Part shown: one piece after another, positions 1 through 11,100 of the stretch | Numbering within the stretch: position 1 is the first letter of the stretch | How the letters are laid out: every line of letters starts with the position of its first letter | Source: Asterias rubens | Lineage: Eukaryota; Echinodermata; Asteroidea; Forcipulatida; Asteriidae | Direction of reading: 5' to 3' | Length of the DNA stretch: 64,000 bases | NCBI RefSeq assembly: GCF_902459465.1 | Contig: NW_022985719.1 | Coordinates: forward strand, 1 to 64,000 | Made by a program: the position numbers and the translations under genes | Notes under the pieces: generated by a model | Seen by the model: only the letters and a program-made list of their open reading frames with translations | The model's database searches: none | Told to the model about the DNA's origin: nothing

Positions 1-1942
1 TCTGGATATGACCACCAACAGAATCAGTGAGATTACTAACATGACTTTTGCTGGAGCACCGAAGTTGGAGGAATTAGTCCTTCGAAACAACCGCCTGACG
101 GAGTTACCCCGTGGTGCCTTCAGTCAGCTTCCCCGGCTCAGCTCCTTGGACCTGGCTGCTAATAACCTGAACGAGTTTCCTGCTGACGTCACCCAAGACT
201 TGGTGAACCTCAAGGAGTTAAAATTGTCCAAGAATCCAGTCACTTTGGCAGCATCTTTCGGAACAGCAACTTCAGGCATTGGAAAAACTCTATCTGAGAA
301 ATATCACTAATGCTATGGGACAGTTTTTCCGTACCGGACTCTGCTTTTGATGGATGGTGAATCTGGTAACCGTCGAGCTACAGGAGAACTTCTGACCGAG
401 ATACCACAGGCGGTCAAGTCACTCCCCAACTTACTCACAATCAGACTTGAAAATAACCTCATAAGGAATGTTAAGGATGGGGATTTTCATGACCCTTCCC
501 CTCTTCAGGACCTTTACCTTCATTATAACTCTTTGGTTGCGTTACCGACAAGCGGTCTGGCCAAGCTGCCCCGTCTCGCTTCTTTGGTACTTGACTATAA
601 CTCACTTTCTACTGTCCCAGCACGGTCTTTTGTGCACAACACTCGACTAGAAGATCTGTCCATGTACTCCACTGGGATATCGTCCATCGACAAAGATGCC
701 TTTCAAGGACTCCGAAACTTGACAAAGCTAGGCCTTGGCGAAAACAGTTTGACGACCCTAGTAGACGGGGTCTTCGATAACCTTAACCCAGACCTACAGG
801 TGTTTCTGGCTGGGAATCCACTTCTGTGCGACTGCAACTTGCGTGCATTTGGAGACTGGCTGAAGAACAACACCCTATCCCCCAAAACCTTTGAATGCGC
901 GGCACCAGAGCGCCTACAAGGAACCAGAGTAGTGGATGTAGAGCCAGTGGATTTTGCTTGCAGACCAAGGCTGCTCACCGACACCATATATACCGCTTCA
1001 GCCATACAGGGTACTGATGTACCATTACCGTGTGGAATCGAAGCTGATCCTATTGTGGATATCTACTGGATAACCAGCAACCGCTCCCTTGTTTATCCAC
1101 ACCAGCCGAAGCCTGGGCTCTACTTTCTATCAAGGAGCAACGGCACACTGATGGTAACCGCCGTCAGCCTAACGGACCGCGGGTCGTACACTTGCGTCGT
1201 GAAGAACTCTGCTGGAGAAATGTCCAACTCGATCACCCTGGAAGTCTTGATGCCTGCTGCAGGGACACCATCACACCAGGACACCATGCTTACCCAATCA
1301 CCTGGTGGTCAAGGGGGGGTGGTGTATGGTATTGGAGGAGGTGCCGTAGCCTTAGTTGTCGTACTCGTATTGATCGCAACAATCGCCGTGCATAGAAAGA
1401 AAAACAGACCGCCTGAGAAACAAAAGATCCCATTACCACTTACACCCGGATTCGGAACTACAAGGGAAAACTGTAACTCCGAAATGTACGAGGAAATCCC
1501 CTGTGAACTTTACTCTACTCATATCAGTCATGAGAATCCATCCTTAGAGGAAAAGACAACCCCTGCTGACTACCAACATATTGCCCATACGTACCTAGAT
1601 CCCAAAAAGAACAACAACCGAGAGGGGGAGGTCCCTCTAAAGAGAAGTGATAAAGAGAAGTGTGTCGTGGATCTCTCGAACGAGAGCAACAGCCGCTATG
1701 CTACTGTGGAGCAATCGAACCCCACTGCCCATGACGAAGGTGGGGTTGTCCACACGTACCTGGACCCCAACAGCGAGAAGAACAAGACAAACCAACCAGA
1801 GGGAGAGGTTTCTTGCAGATGGGATGGTAACAACGTGGTGGATCTCTCCAATGACAGTCCGCGCTACTCTACCACGGGGCCATCAAACCAAACTGGTGGT
1901 TACATGACAATGGAGCCGTTGCCGCATCCGGAAAACAAATAA
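1..1942 (+). pseudogene. LRR-Ig transmembrane receptor, left copy, 5'-truncated by the window and frameshifted
   Basis: This is the left copy of the receptor that is intact at 55634-57934. The window begins at about residue 120 of the 766-residue protein, inside the LRR array. Compared with the right copy there are four single-base indels within about 130 bp: an extra A near 263, an extra T near 325, a missing T near 355 and a missing T near 390. The net shift is zero, so the frame is lost between about 263 and 390 and then restored. From there to the TAA at 1940-1942 the translation is the same as the right copy: LRRs, LRRCT, Ig domain, TM helix and tyrosine-rich tail. Two of the four indels lie in short homopolymers, which fits uncorrected long-read errors as well as real pseudogenization. 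If the indels are errors, this is a second functional copy or the other allele. The start lies left of the window. Confidence 0.85.
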
Positions 1943-2052
1943 AAAAACACTAACAATATTGACACGAATTCACCACCTGACGTCAGAATCACAGTTGTCT
2001 CGGTTATGCCATTTTGGGGTCATTGTTCCTGGGCACAAATTCATTGATCTGC

Positions 2053-2401
2053 TTAAAATCATTGGACACTATTGGTAATTGTCAAAGACCAGTCTTCTCA
2101 CTTGGTGTATCTCAACATACATGCACAAAATAATAAACCTGTGAAAATTTGAACTCAATTGGTCGTCGAAGTTGCGAGATAATAATGGAAGAAAAAATAC
2201 CCTTGTCACACAAAGGTGTGTGCTTTCAGATGCTTGATTTTGAGACATCAGATTCCAAAATACTTCTTTCTTGAAAACTGCATTACTTCAGAGCGAGCCG
2301 CTTCTTACAAAGTTGTATACTATCAAGAGTTCTCCGTTAATAAGCAAGTTTTTGTGCTAACAATTATTTTGAGTAAATACAATAGTGTCCAATGCCTTTA
2401 A
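2053..2401. mobile_element. MITE family 1 copy
   Basis: The element opens with TTGGACACTATTGGTAATTG and closes with AATAGTGTCCAATGCCTTTA, which are imperfect inverted repeats. It is about 350 bp, non-coding, and shares internal motifs (CACTTGGTGTATCTCAACAT, GTTGCGAGATAATAATG, GATGCTTGATTTTGAGAC) with many other copies in the window. I call this group family 1. Confidence 0.85.
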
Positions 2402-2750
2402 AGGCGTAGGACCATTAGTGGAAAAAACAAAATAAAATACTTGGTTACGAGCATTAGTGAGCTGTTTGTAAATTGTGAGAAATGGCTACCTCTAAAGTAA
2501 CATATTTTGTGAGAAAGAGCTATAGATTCTTACTCAAATAGTAAAGACCTCAGCTGAAACCTTTTGTTATTGCATCTGACCAACACAATGCAACCCGAGT
2601 GTTTCTTCTTTCAATCATTCTGTTGAAACTTCGATGACCAATTCAGCCCAAAATTTTCAGAGATTTGTTATGTTATGCGTATGTATGTTGGGATACACCA
2701 AGTGAGAACACTGGTATTTGACTATTACAGAGGCGTCCAGTGCCTTTAAC
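2397..2750. mobile_element. MITE family 1 copy, divergent, abutting the previous one
   Basis: It starts TTAAAGGCGTAGGACCATTA and ends GGCGTCCAGTGCCTTTAA. The interior matches family 1 in the opposite orientation, for example TTTGTTATGTTATGCGTATG and ATACACCAAGTGAGAACACTG. It shares its terminal TTTAAA with the preceding copy, so the two lie head to head. Confidence 0.75.
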
Positions 2751-3242
2751 GTGTGTGAGTTTGTTTCCTGCAAGCGTAACATAAAGGCATTGACGTCGTG
2801 GCCGGGTTATATAACAGGAGTGGTCTCAAAAAATGTTCGAACACCTGTGAGAGTTGGGTGGTCTAATGATGCGCGCCTACTTTGTTTTTAACATCGGGAT
2901 ATCTGGCGTTTACCATGGGGGTCATTATATATAGCGATCTCAAAATTTGGTTTATGATGACGATGTGTACATAATGTTAATGGTTTTGGTTACGCCCAAA
3001 TTATAACGTATATGACAACAGTTATCAGTTTTTACACAGCGCCCACTTATAACATAGGCCTAAATGGACATTTTATTCACATTGCCATTTGGGCTAGTCA
3101 GATTTCACCTATAGAATTATTATGATTATCATTTTTAACTTCATATTTTATGTAAACTAATCATTATTGACAAATGGATATTGTGTGACTATGTTGCTAA
3201 GATTTGGATTGTGAAGTTATTAACCAGTTTGAATTAGATCGT
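2751..3242. other. Non-coding stretch
   Basis: I see no convincing ORF, splice pattern or repeat family here. It is receptor 3' flank, AT-rich, and is matched almost base for base at about 58743-59235. Confidence 0.6.
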
Positions 3243-3611
3243 TTAAAGCCATTCTACCCTTTCGGTACAGGGAAAAAAAAAAAATCACAGATTTACAAAT
3301 AATTTACAGGGTTTACAGAAGGTAATGGTGAAAGACTTCTCTTGAAATATTGTTCCATGAAATGCTTTACTTTTTGAGAAAACATTAAAACAATATAAAT
3401 TCTCGTTAGCGAGAATTACGGATTTATTTTAAACACATGTCATGACACGGCAAAACCGTGAAAACAAGAATGGGTTTTCCCGTTATTTTCTCCCGACTCC
3501 GATGCCGATTGAACCTAAATTCTCACAGGTTTGTTATTTTATATATTAGTTGTGATACACGAAGTGTGGCACTTGGCTGTACTGTTTACCGAAAGTGAAT
3601 AATGGCTTTAA
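3243..3611. mobile_element. MITE family 3 copy
   Basis: The left end TTAAAGCCATTCTACCCTTT and the right end CGAAAGTGAATAATGGCTTT form an imperfect terminal inverted repeat. The interior (CACAGATTTACAAATAATTT, AGGGTTTACAGAAGGTAATG) recurs at 26485 and, as the duplicate, at 59236. Confidence 0.75.
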
Positions 3612-5889
3612 GCCTGTCAGCTATATCTCAAAAAGAAAAAAAATTAATGTCAAATTATGGACTTTATAATGTGGTTTAAAAAAAAGCCAATACTTGTATG
3701 TCATCTTATAGTTTTTAGTATATAGCCCATCGAAACTGATACGACAGTCTAAGTTCTCATTACTTATAGTGCTTAAAGAGATTGATAAAAGGACATTTTA
3801 AAGGTTGAAATCCAAACTAGCTTAAAGGGGCAGGTACCGGGCCCTATGTAAATGGCACCCAATGTGGAAATTGTAATTTTTTACTGTAGCATTTTATTTG
3901 CACCATGAAGGCAATTTAACAGTGGGCATGGGGGCAATCGCCGCCGTTGCCTCCATGAAGTATCAGACATGGGGCACATCTTACTTCAAATCTCATAAAA
4001 GATTTCTTTTTGAAATGGCTCTTTATCTTTTTGATCGGTGGTTCTTGCCACTTGAAAACATATTATACACAACAGTGTGTTGTAATTCGTGAGTTGTGAT
4101 TAAAAAGAGCAAAACTGCCTCTTGAAATACAACCAGCGAAACATATTGTGAAGTAACTTTGTGAAGTCGAACTAGTCAAGTTCCTTTAACAAAGTGGCAG
4201 CTGTGTTTCTGTCATGAAATTGAACAAAAAACACACATTTTCACGAGGCATTTATAATAAACCATACCTTTAGAATTGTTTCCAATTATTGCATTAATTT
4301 TAAAATACGCGCTTTTTATAGACCAAAGCGCCCAGTCTTAAAGTATTGTTTACCTTTGATCAATGAGGCTAGCTTGAGATTTGTTTTGTTGTATGTCACA
4401 TAATGGACGTTTATTGAAAACGATATCACAAATAATGATAATTCTAAATAAATGACAAAAAAATGTGCGAATCATAAATAATATTTGTGCATCTTTCTGA
4501 CGATTTGTATAAACAGAAGTTCGGATGTGTAGGATAACAAAACTGTTAATTGTAGTTTTATATCTGCTTGAAATTCCTTGACAGCCCATTTGTCATTTGT
4601 ATCAATCGTACTATATCTAATTATTTAAAATTAAAACAAAGTCAAATACAAGTAGGGGGTGGATTCCTAGTAAAACAAAATGACACTTTTCACTTTTATA
4701 AGCAACACTGTTATTAGATTAAGATGCACTGTCCATGTAGAATCACTTATATTGAAGTTGAGAAATGTATACTATTACATTTAAAAAATACCACTTGTTT
4801 TGGTTGAGTAACCCTTCCTTTCATAAAACTGAACATCCTGTGTCCTCGCCACTTTATATTGGTCCACAGCCACCAATTGTTTCTGGAATATAAACTTTGA
4901 TTGGCTATAATTCTCCCACTTTTCCCTGGAGCCTTCCCTAAATCCCTTTCCCTCTGCTCTTTTAATAAATGGATATGAATTTGTTTGCACTTGTTTTATG
5001 CCTCTGAAGAAGGTCCGAATTGGACCCAAAGCTAAGGCCATCTACCCTACTCAATAATATTTTTGAAAAAACGTATGACTGATTAATTGAATATCTTTCC
5101 GCGATATGCCTATTGTGCGTATTATTATTGTATTTATATAACAAGTATGCCTGTTGTTCACCACCTAACATCTGGACCTATTTTTCAGCAATTTCGTTGC
5201 AGTAATGTGTGAAAACGACAATAGATCACCAAACACAATTTAATCAGATCACAGTGTGCATTTGCAATAATATTTTAGGTCCATTTTGTGCATATTAGTC
5301 AATGTGTGCGTCATCAAACCTTGTTATCACTAAGTTTCCTGAAGTGAAACCAGAGATTACGACTCATGGGATGTGTGCCGATTCTTTCGAACCCGCGCCC
5401 TTATTTTGTTTCTGTGTAAACACAATTTACATCTAAATATCCACGTCCCTAGAATATTTTTGGTTATAGGCTGGATAAAATGTCCGTGTGCCGGAACTTC
5501 CTTTTATTGTTCCAAATTATATTTTGTTGTTGAAATGAAATATTGTTTAGAGTATTATTTTGTTTTATTGTCCTCAACTGGTAAGTGGTCTTTGTTGCTT
5601 GCAACACTTATTTTTTTAGAATGGCAGCTTGTGTCCGTGCACAAAAAAAAGGAACGCATTGCTTGTAACAAAATCTGGAGCGATTAACATGTCCGCGCAT
5701 GACGGCAGTGACGCTTCTCATATTTAAACTATGGAGCATAAAAAACAGATTTTGTCTTCTCATTTTTATAACCACATCAACTGTTAACAAAAATGCTTTA
5801 TACTATCGAACGCTGTTGTATGCTTCTACAAAAAGTGTTTTAATGCCAATAATAATTTGAAGAGTGATTACCAAACGAAATACGCTCAC
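3612..5889. other. Long AT-rich non-coding stretch
   Basis: No gene is supported. The short ORFs are in low-complexity AT-rich DNA, without splice context or recognisable domains. Around 3910-3960 a short piece (GGGGGCAATCGCCGCCGTTG) resembles pieces near 17100 and 25670, suggesting an old dispersed repeat. All of it is duplicated at about 59605-61880. Confidence 0.55.
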
Positions 5890-6273
5890 TTTAAAGACAA
5901 TGGACACTATTGGTAATTGTAAAAGACCAGTCTTCACACTTGGTGTTACTCAACATATGCACAAAATAACAAACCTGTGAAAATTTGAGCTCATTGGTCG
6001 TCGATGTTGCGAGATAATAATGAAAGAAAGAAAACATTGTGACGAGAACTTGTGCGCTTTCAGATGCTTGATTTCGATACCTCAAAATCTACGTCTGAGT
6101 TCTCGACATCAAATTCGTGGACAATTACTTCTTTCTCGAAAACTACGTCACTTCAGAGGGAGCCGTTTTTCACAATGTTTTATACTAACAACCTCTCCCC
6201 ATTACTCGTTACGTCGGATTTTATGCTAATAAATATTTTGAGTGATTACCAATATAGTGTCCACTGCCTTTAA
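5890..6273. mobile_element. MITE family 1 copy
   Basis: It runs from TTAAAGACAATGGACACTAT to AGTGTCCACTGCCTTTAA, with the family interior including the GAGGGAGCCGTTTTTCACAA segment. It is the duplicate of 61881-62262. Confidence 0.88.
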
Positions 6274-6365
6274 CTTGCTATTTTTTTTAATTAATAGTTT
6301 CCTTGATAAATCACAGCTAAAAATATACAATAAGCCTTTATGAGGTATGCCTTATTGTCTTCAAA

Positions 6366-6674
6366 TTTTAACAGGAAAACATCGGAAATTGTCACCCTAT
6401 ACCGGTTGTTGGCTTGTTTTAACAAGCCAATTTCCGCTGAGCCATTTTAGTTCGCAAGGTCAAAAAACAATTCGCCGAATCCTACTCTTTGAATGGTACA
6501 GCACTTTATTTTGGGCACATTTTAACAGGAAAACATCGGAAATTGTCACCCTATACCGGTTGTTGGCTTGTTTTAACAAGCCAATTTCCGCTGAGCCATT
6601 AGTTCGCAAGGTCAAAAAACAATTCGCCGAATCCTACTCTTTGAATGGTACAACAGCACTTTATTTTGGGCACA
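6366..6674 (+). repeat. Two-copy 154-bp tandem duplication, left copy only
   Basis: The unit starting TTTTAACAGGAAAACATCGG occurs at 6366 and again at 6520, with about 95% identity or more. The corresponding place in the right copy (about 62355-62512) has one unit. The second unit lacks two T's in AGCCATTTTAGTT and has an extra ACA near its end. This is the main length difference between the two large copies. Confidence 0.93.
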
Positions 6675-6750
6675 TAAGTTGATCAGCTTTCCGAAATGGA
6701 AATTTCAAGGCCTCATAGTTTACAGAAGCAAGAGGCAAATTTCTCCTTGC

Positions 6751-6995
6751 CTGGGCCCAATTTCATACAGTCTGTAGGCACAACAGTTTGTGTAGCATGA
6801 AATTTCTTCCTTAATAAGAACAGGGTTACCAACCAAATTTCCACGTGATTTTCAGGATAAGCAACCAACAGCTGAATGCCAGCAGCAAGCAGTGCAACAA
6901 GCTAAACTATAGATTGGTTGGTAATCTTGGTTTTATCAAGGAAGAAATTTCATGCTAAGCACGTTTATGTGCTTACAGGCTTTTTGTAATTGGCC
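6751..6995. mobile_element. MITE family 2 copy
   Basis: The left end CTGGGCCCAATTTCATACAG is inversely matched by the degenerate right end ACAGGCTTTTTGTAATTGGC. The interior AGCATGAAATTTCTTCCTTA and GATTTTCAGGATAAGCAACC is shared with copies at 22100, 25699 and 53715. Family 2 is about 200-250 bp with GGGCCCAATTTCAT termini. Confidence 0.8.
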
Positions 6996-7089
6996 GTTGG
7001 TGCCCCCAGCCTTGAACTGTGTTCCAGCTCAGATTGGAGTTCACCTTTATAGGAAAGACTGCAATGGCCCAACAAAACAAATTAACAGG

Positions 7090-7150
7090 CCTGTTATTGG
7101 TATACTGTTAAAATCAAAAGGTTGTGGGTTCGAATCACACAGCTAACCGC
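7090..7150 (+). other. tRNA-like T-arm remnant
   Basis: GTGGGTTCGAATCACAC at 7124-7140 has the form of a tRNA T stem-loop and B box, flanked by CTGTTAAAATCAAAAGG. One stem base is changed relative to the right copy, where the stem GTGGG/CCCAC is perfect. No acceptor stem or D arm is evident, so this is a tRNA or SINE fragment and not a gene. Confidence 0.45.
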
Positions 7151-7321
7151 TGATTACACAATGACTAGAATTTATTTTCGTCTAGTTACTTGATCACAAT
7201 TTCTTGATATGCAATTCACAATCATAGACGGCAAATGTTTGTATGAAAGAGATTGGCTGTTGCCAGCTTGGTGTTTACATCCCTTTGTTGGAGTTTGCTG
7301 ATTTCTCTTGATGGGACGATC

Positions 7322-7352
7322 ATTCAAATAAACAAACAAACAAACAAACAAA
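7322..7352. repeat. (AAAC)n microsatellite
   Basis: There are four to five units of CAAA/AAAC following AAATAAACAAACAAACAAAC. The same tract is present near 63163-63186. Confidence 0.85.
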
Positions 7353-7775
7353 AAATCTGTATTTTATATGACAGTTTTATCTCTTTAGAGAAATTCTTCT
7401 TTGTTGTGTGTTGGTTTTCTTCTATTTTTTCCTAAAAGGTTGTTTGGTCGTGACATGACAGTACGGTCTGATTATCTTTACAATCAAGTAGGGGCATATA
7501 AATAAATAAAACACACACAATCTGACCGTGAAGTCATGCCGTATATATTTAGGCCTACCTGAGTAGGGTGGATCCAAACCGGACCTTATTTAGAATCATA
7601 AACAAGTACAAACAAATACATTATCCACAGATATAGTAATACAAAAAAAAGTAAAGGTGACTAGGGAAGGATCAAGAAAAAAGCGGGAAAGTTATAGCCA
7701 ATCAAAGTTTCAATAATGGCTCCCTTTGAAGTTTTACCTCTCATAAAAACAAACGTGCCTCATACAAATGAATAA

Positions 7776-7983
7776 AGAGGGCGCTCGACTAACTAAAGGT
7801 TGACTCAACATTAATAACTCTTTGAGTTTATTATATTCCACTGTCCCTTTCAATGCTTTGGCCGTTTTCGAAACAGGACTTGGGTTCCGTAATTGTAAAG
7901 AAAGTGTGTGCTATATACGGGGCTTCAGAACAAATCCAGGCACCCCAACGGATGCAGACCATTAATTAGGTCGAGCGCCCTCT
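7776..7983. mobile_element. Short inverted-repeat element (MITE-like)
   Basis: AGAGGGCGCTCGAC at 7776 is matched in inverted orientation by GTCGAGCGCCCTCT at 7970-7983, giving a 14-bp perfect TIR around about 180 bp of non-coding DNA. The element is duplicated at about 63611-63816. It lies just upstream of the small two-exon gene. Confidence 0.6.
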
Positions 7984-8160
7984 ATAAACACGTTTTTGTG
8001 TGTGTCTTGTTACCACTTCCACAAAGCTCACTTTACTGCGAATAGTACAACAGGTTACCTGACTATTCTTATTAACGGTGTTCAAACCGGCAAAAGGCAT
8101 GCAGAAGAGATACGTACAATATATTTCTGTGTAATTTCGTGGGAATTCTGAGACTCTACA

Positions 8161-11100
8161 ATGTCTAGGTTTTCTAGTTTGACAAAGTGGAGGTTTCCAA
8201 TTGTTTTTGGAAGTGTTCTTGCTGGATTTACAACGGCTTTCGTGTTCAGGTAAGTGTCAAACATTTGTTTGTTAATCTTATTAATTTGATGTACATTTAC
8301 ACCAACTTCGTTTGTCATGTTTGTTTGCAGCAGAACAGAAGAGAAGTCAAAACCACGAAACTGAAATGTTTTGAAATTAAAGTTACATAAACAAAACTCA
8401 GTTGTAGGTTTTCAAATTTTATTAGCCTCGAATTCCAGAAAGACCTACATGTACGTGTAAGTATTGTTGATACGCCAAGCCATTTACATGTACATAGGCG
8501 TACAGTACATGTGTAACTATACTAACTGTAACTGTTTTTTGTGCATATTGACAGATATACGTACTAGAGTAGCTGACTAGTAGTAATGGGGAAAAACACA
8601 AACAATTTCAGGTCTATGGTGGTCTTGACTGCGCTGCTCCCTCATTCATTGTCCCTACACTCCATTTTTAGTTCTTTGGCTATGACTATGAGATTATTAT
8701 TATTAAAAACACCAATAATTATTTAAAGAATGTCAGTCACTTCGTACCCAAGTCACTTCGTACTCTAGCCTAGCCCCAATTGTGTGGCCAAGGGAAGGAT
8801 AGCTGAATCCTTAGCCACACGTCCACGTCATTTCCTCATGCAGCTAAGGAATGAAAAAAATTCTGGCGCGCTATCTACGTACGAGCCACCCGGCATTATA
8901 AACCGGCTGAATGTGTTCACCTAACGCTTAGCTTGCTTTGTGTGTATTGAAAAGTGAAACAAATAACATTTTAAAAAGAACGATAACTTTGCTACCTTTC
9001 GCCAACTCTAATTTCATCGAATCGTGCACGGCGCGGCCATCTTCGAATATGCGAATCAGCATGATGTCATCGGCCTGCCGAGCTGTGGGCCCGTCCGTGA
9101 GGGCGCGAATACAAATCAACGGCTGTTTTATGTGAATTAAGCTTTGGTATTTAGTACACAAGCTTAATTCACATAAAACAGCCGTTGATTTGTATTGGCG
9201 CCCTCACAGACCCACAGCTCGGCTGAATGAAATTAGAGTCGGCGAAAAGTAGCAAAGTTATCGTTAAAAATTTCTTTTTAAAATGTTATTTGTTTCACTT
9301 TTCAATACACACAAAGCAAGCTAAGAGTTATGTGAACACATTCAGCCGGTTTATAATGCCGGGTGGCTCGTAGATAGGGCGCCAGAATTTTTTTAGGAAA
9401 AGTTTCCGCATGGCGCCACCACTTTTTCATTCGATATGAAATAATATAGTATCTAATTTACCTCATTGATATATCCCTTTTTGTAAAAATGAGTGAAAAA
9501 GTGGTGGCGCCATACGGAAAGTTATCCCTTTTTTATTCCTTAGCTGCATGAGGAAATGGGGTGGACGTGTGGCTAAGGATTCAGCTATCCTTGGCCACAC
9601 AAGTGGGGCTATTCGTACCCAAGTCACTTCTTACCCAAGTCACTTCGTACACAAGTCACTTCGTACCCAAGCCACTTCGTACCCAAGTCACGTCATGCGT
9701 GAATGAATTATACGGTTGTTGAGACCATGGAGTAGAGACGAAGGAAACGATTTGAAACAAACCTTCGGGGTTTTTTCAATCCAAAGTTGGGGATTCGTTT
9801 TTGTTATCAGCACTGGTTATCAGTAAATAAAACATTCACTTTTTAGGAGAGTTAAAAAAAACAAAAAAACATAATAATTTACAGAGGAAAATTAGTGTAA
9901 AATATGCCCTCAATGCGTACTATTCTCCGTTGGACAAGTCAAAAACGGAGCCCATGGCTCCATGAGAAAATTGCGTCAAATGGAAGAACATTAATTCACC
10001 AATAATAATAATAACTGGACACTTTTTTTTACAAAGGTTAGTGAGGAACATTTAATTACCGTGAAATATAATCAGTGTCGATGTCCACATGAAAGAAAAT
10101 AATGGGTACGAAGTGACTTGATTACAAAGTGACTTGGGTACGAAGTGACCGACATCGTATTTACATTTAAACATGATAAATAACTGGACTAGAGTCTAGA
10201 CCCAGTTACTGTGCCTATGGGACGTATAGGAATGTATGTTATGTATGACCGATAATAATCGTAATAAAATTAAAAAGATAAATAAAATAAAAGCCATCCC
10301 ATCCACACAATGTACACACATACATATATGTACCTCCCACCCATGCCAAGTACGTGTACAACATTGGTGTCATGTCAGCCTTACATGTACGTTCTTTCGT
10401 CATCGTGGAAGCTCTAATTTTAAATTCCACAATAATTCCTGGAATATGGGAGCATACTGAGCATGAGTTTCAGTGATCTTTGCCGTGATTGTTTACTGGG
10501 AAAGTTGAGCATACAATAACCAAGAGTTCATGCGCTGTACACAAATAGAGGAACAGGGTGTTCAAGAAAGTCATGTCTGCGTTATTCTGGCATTTTCTTT
10601 TCCAAGTGTGTACACTTTAGAGACCTCAGATTTAGAATTGCAGGTCTCGAAATCAAGCATGAAAGAAACTTTGTGTGACAAGGGTGCTTTTTTCTTCCAT
10701 TATTATCTCGCAACTTTGACGACCAATGGAGCTCAAATTTTCACAGGTTTGTTATTTTATGCATATGTCGAGATACACCAAGTGAGAAGACTGGTCTTTG
10801 ACAATTACCAGTAGTGTCCAGTGTCTTTAAAGGCACTGGACAGTTTTTAACACATCAAAACATATGTATATATGGTAATTGTCAAAGACCAGTGTTCACA
10901 CTTGGTGTATGTAGATCCCAGCATACAGTTGAATGTGAAAGTCGTGACTCAATATTGGTCATCAAAGTTGCAAGAGAATTATGAAAGAAAAAACACCCTT
11001 GTTGCATAAGTTTGTGTTACAGATGCCTCATAAAAGGCTTCAGCCTTTACTTGATTTGAAGTCTTTTAATATTTGAGTGAGAAATTACCTCTTTCTCAAA

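Larger units (their letters stand above)
1..8167 (+). repeat. Left copy of a large direct duplication (partner 55993-64000)
   Basis: The sequence from base 1 aligns in the same orientation with 55993 onward, and base 8167 aligns with 64000. The offset changes by about 159 bases, almost all explained by an extra 154-bp unit at 6520-6674. Coding sequence, MITEs, a tRNA-like piece and simple repeats all match in order. Differences are sparse SNPs and 1-bp indels. Both ends run off the window, so the unit is longer than 8 kb. It is either a recent tandem duplication or two haplotypes assembled in series. Confidence 0.97.
8730..10155. mobile_element. Composite foldback element in the small gene's intron
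   Basis: The outer ends are inverted: ATGTCAGTCACTTCGTACCC at 8730 and its near-complement at 10128-10155. They carry tandem ~16-bp repeats of CACTTCGTACCCAAGT. Inside is a large inverted repeat of about 400 bp per arm, with its axis near 9150 between GAATTAAGCTTTGGTATTTA and GTACACAAGCTTAATTC. Paired landmarks include CGGCTGAATGTGTTCAC versus GTGAACACATTCAGCCG, and ACACGTCCACGTCATTTCCT versus AGGAAATGGGGTGGACGTGT. No protein-coding content is seen. It is a foldback or long-TIR non-autonomous DNA transposon. Confidence 0.8.

Noticed and set aside
4781-5171. Minus-strand ORFs of 69-86 aa, and the CTCTGAAGAAGGTCCGAATT motif
   Set aside because: The motif recalls retroelement ends, but no reverse transcriptase or endonuclease domain is visible, so I did not call an element.
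7090-7150. Functional tRNA gene
   Set aside because: Only the T-arm is recognisable; no acceptor, D or anticodon arm can be paired around it, and the left copy has a stem mismatch.
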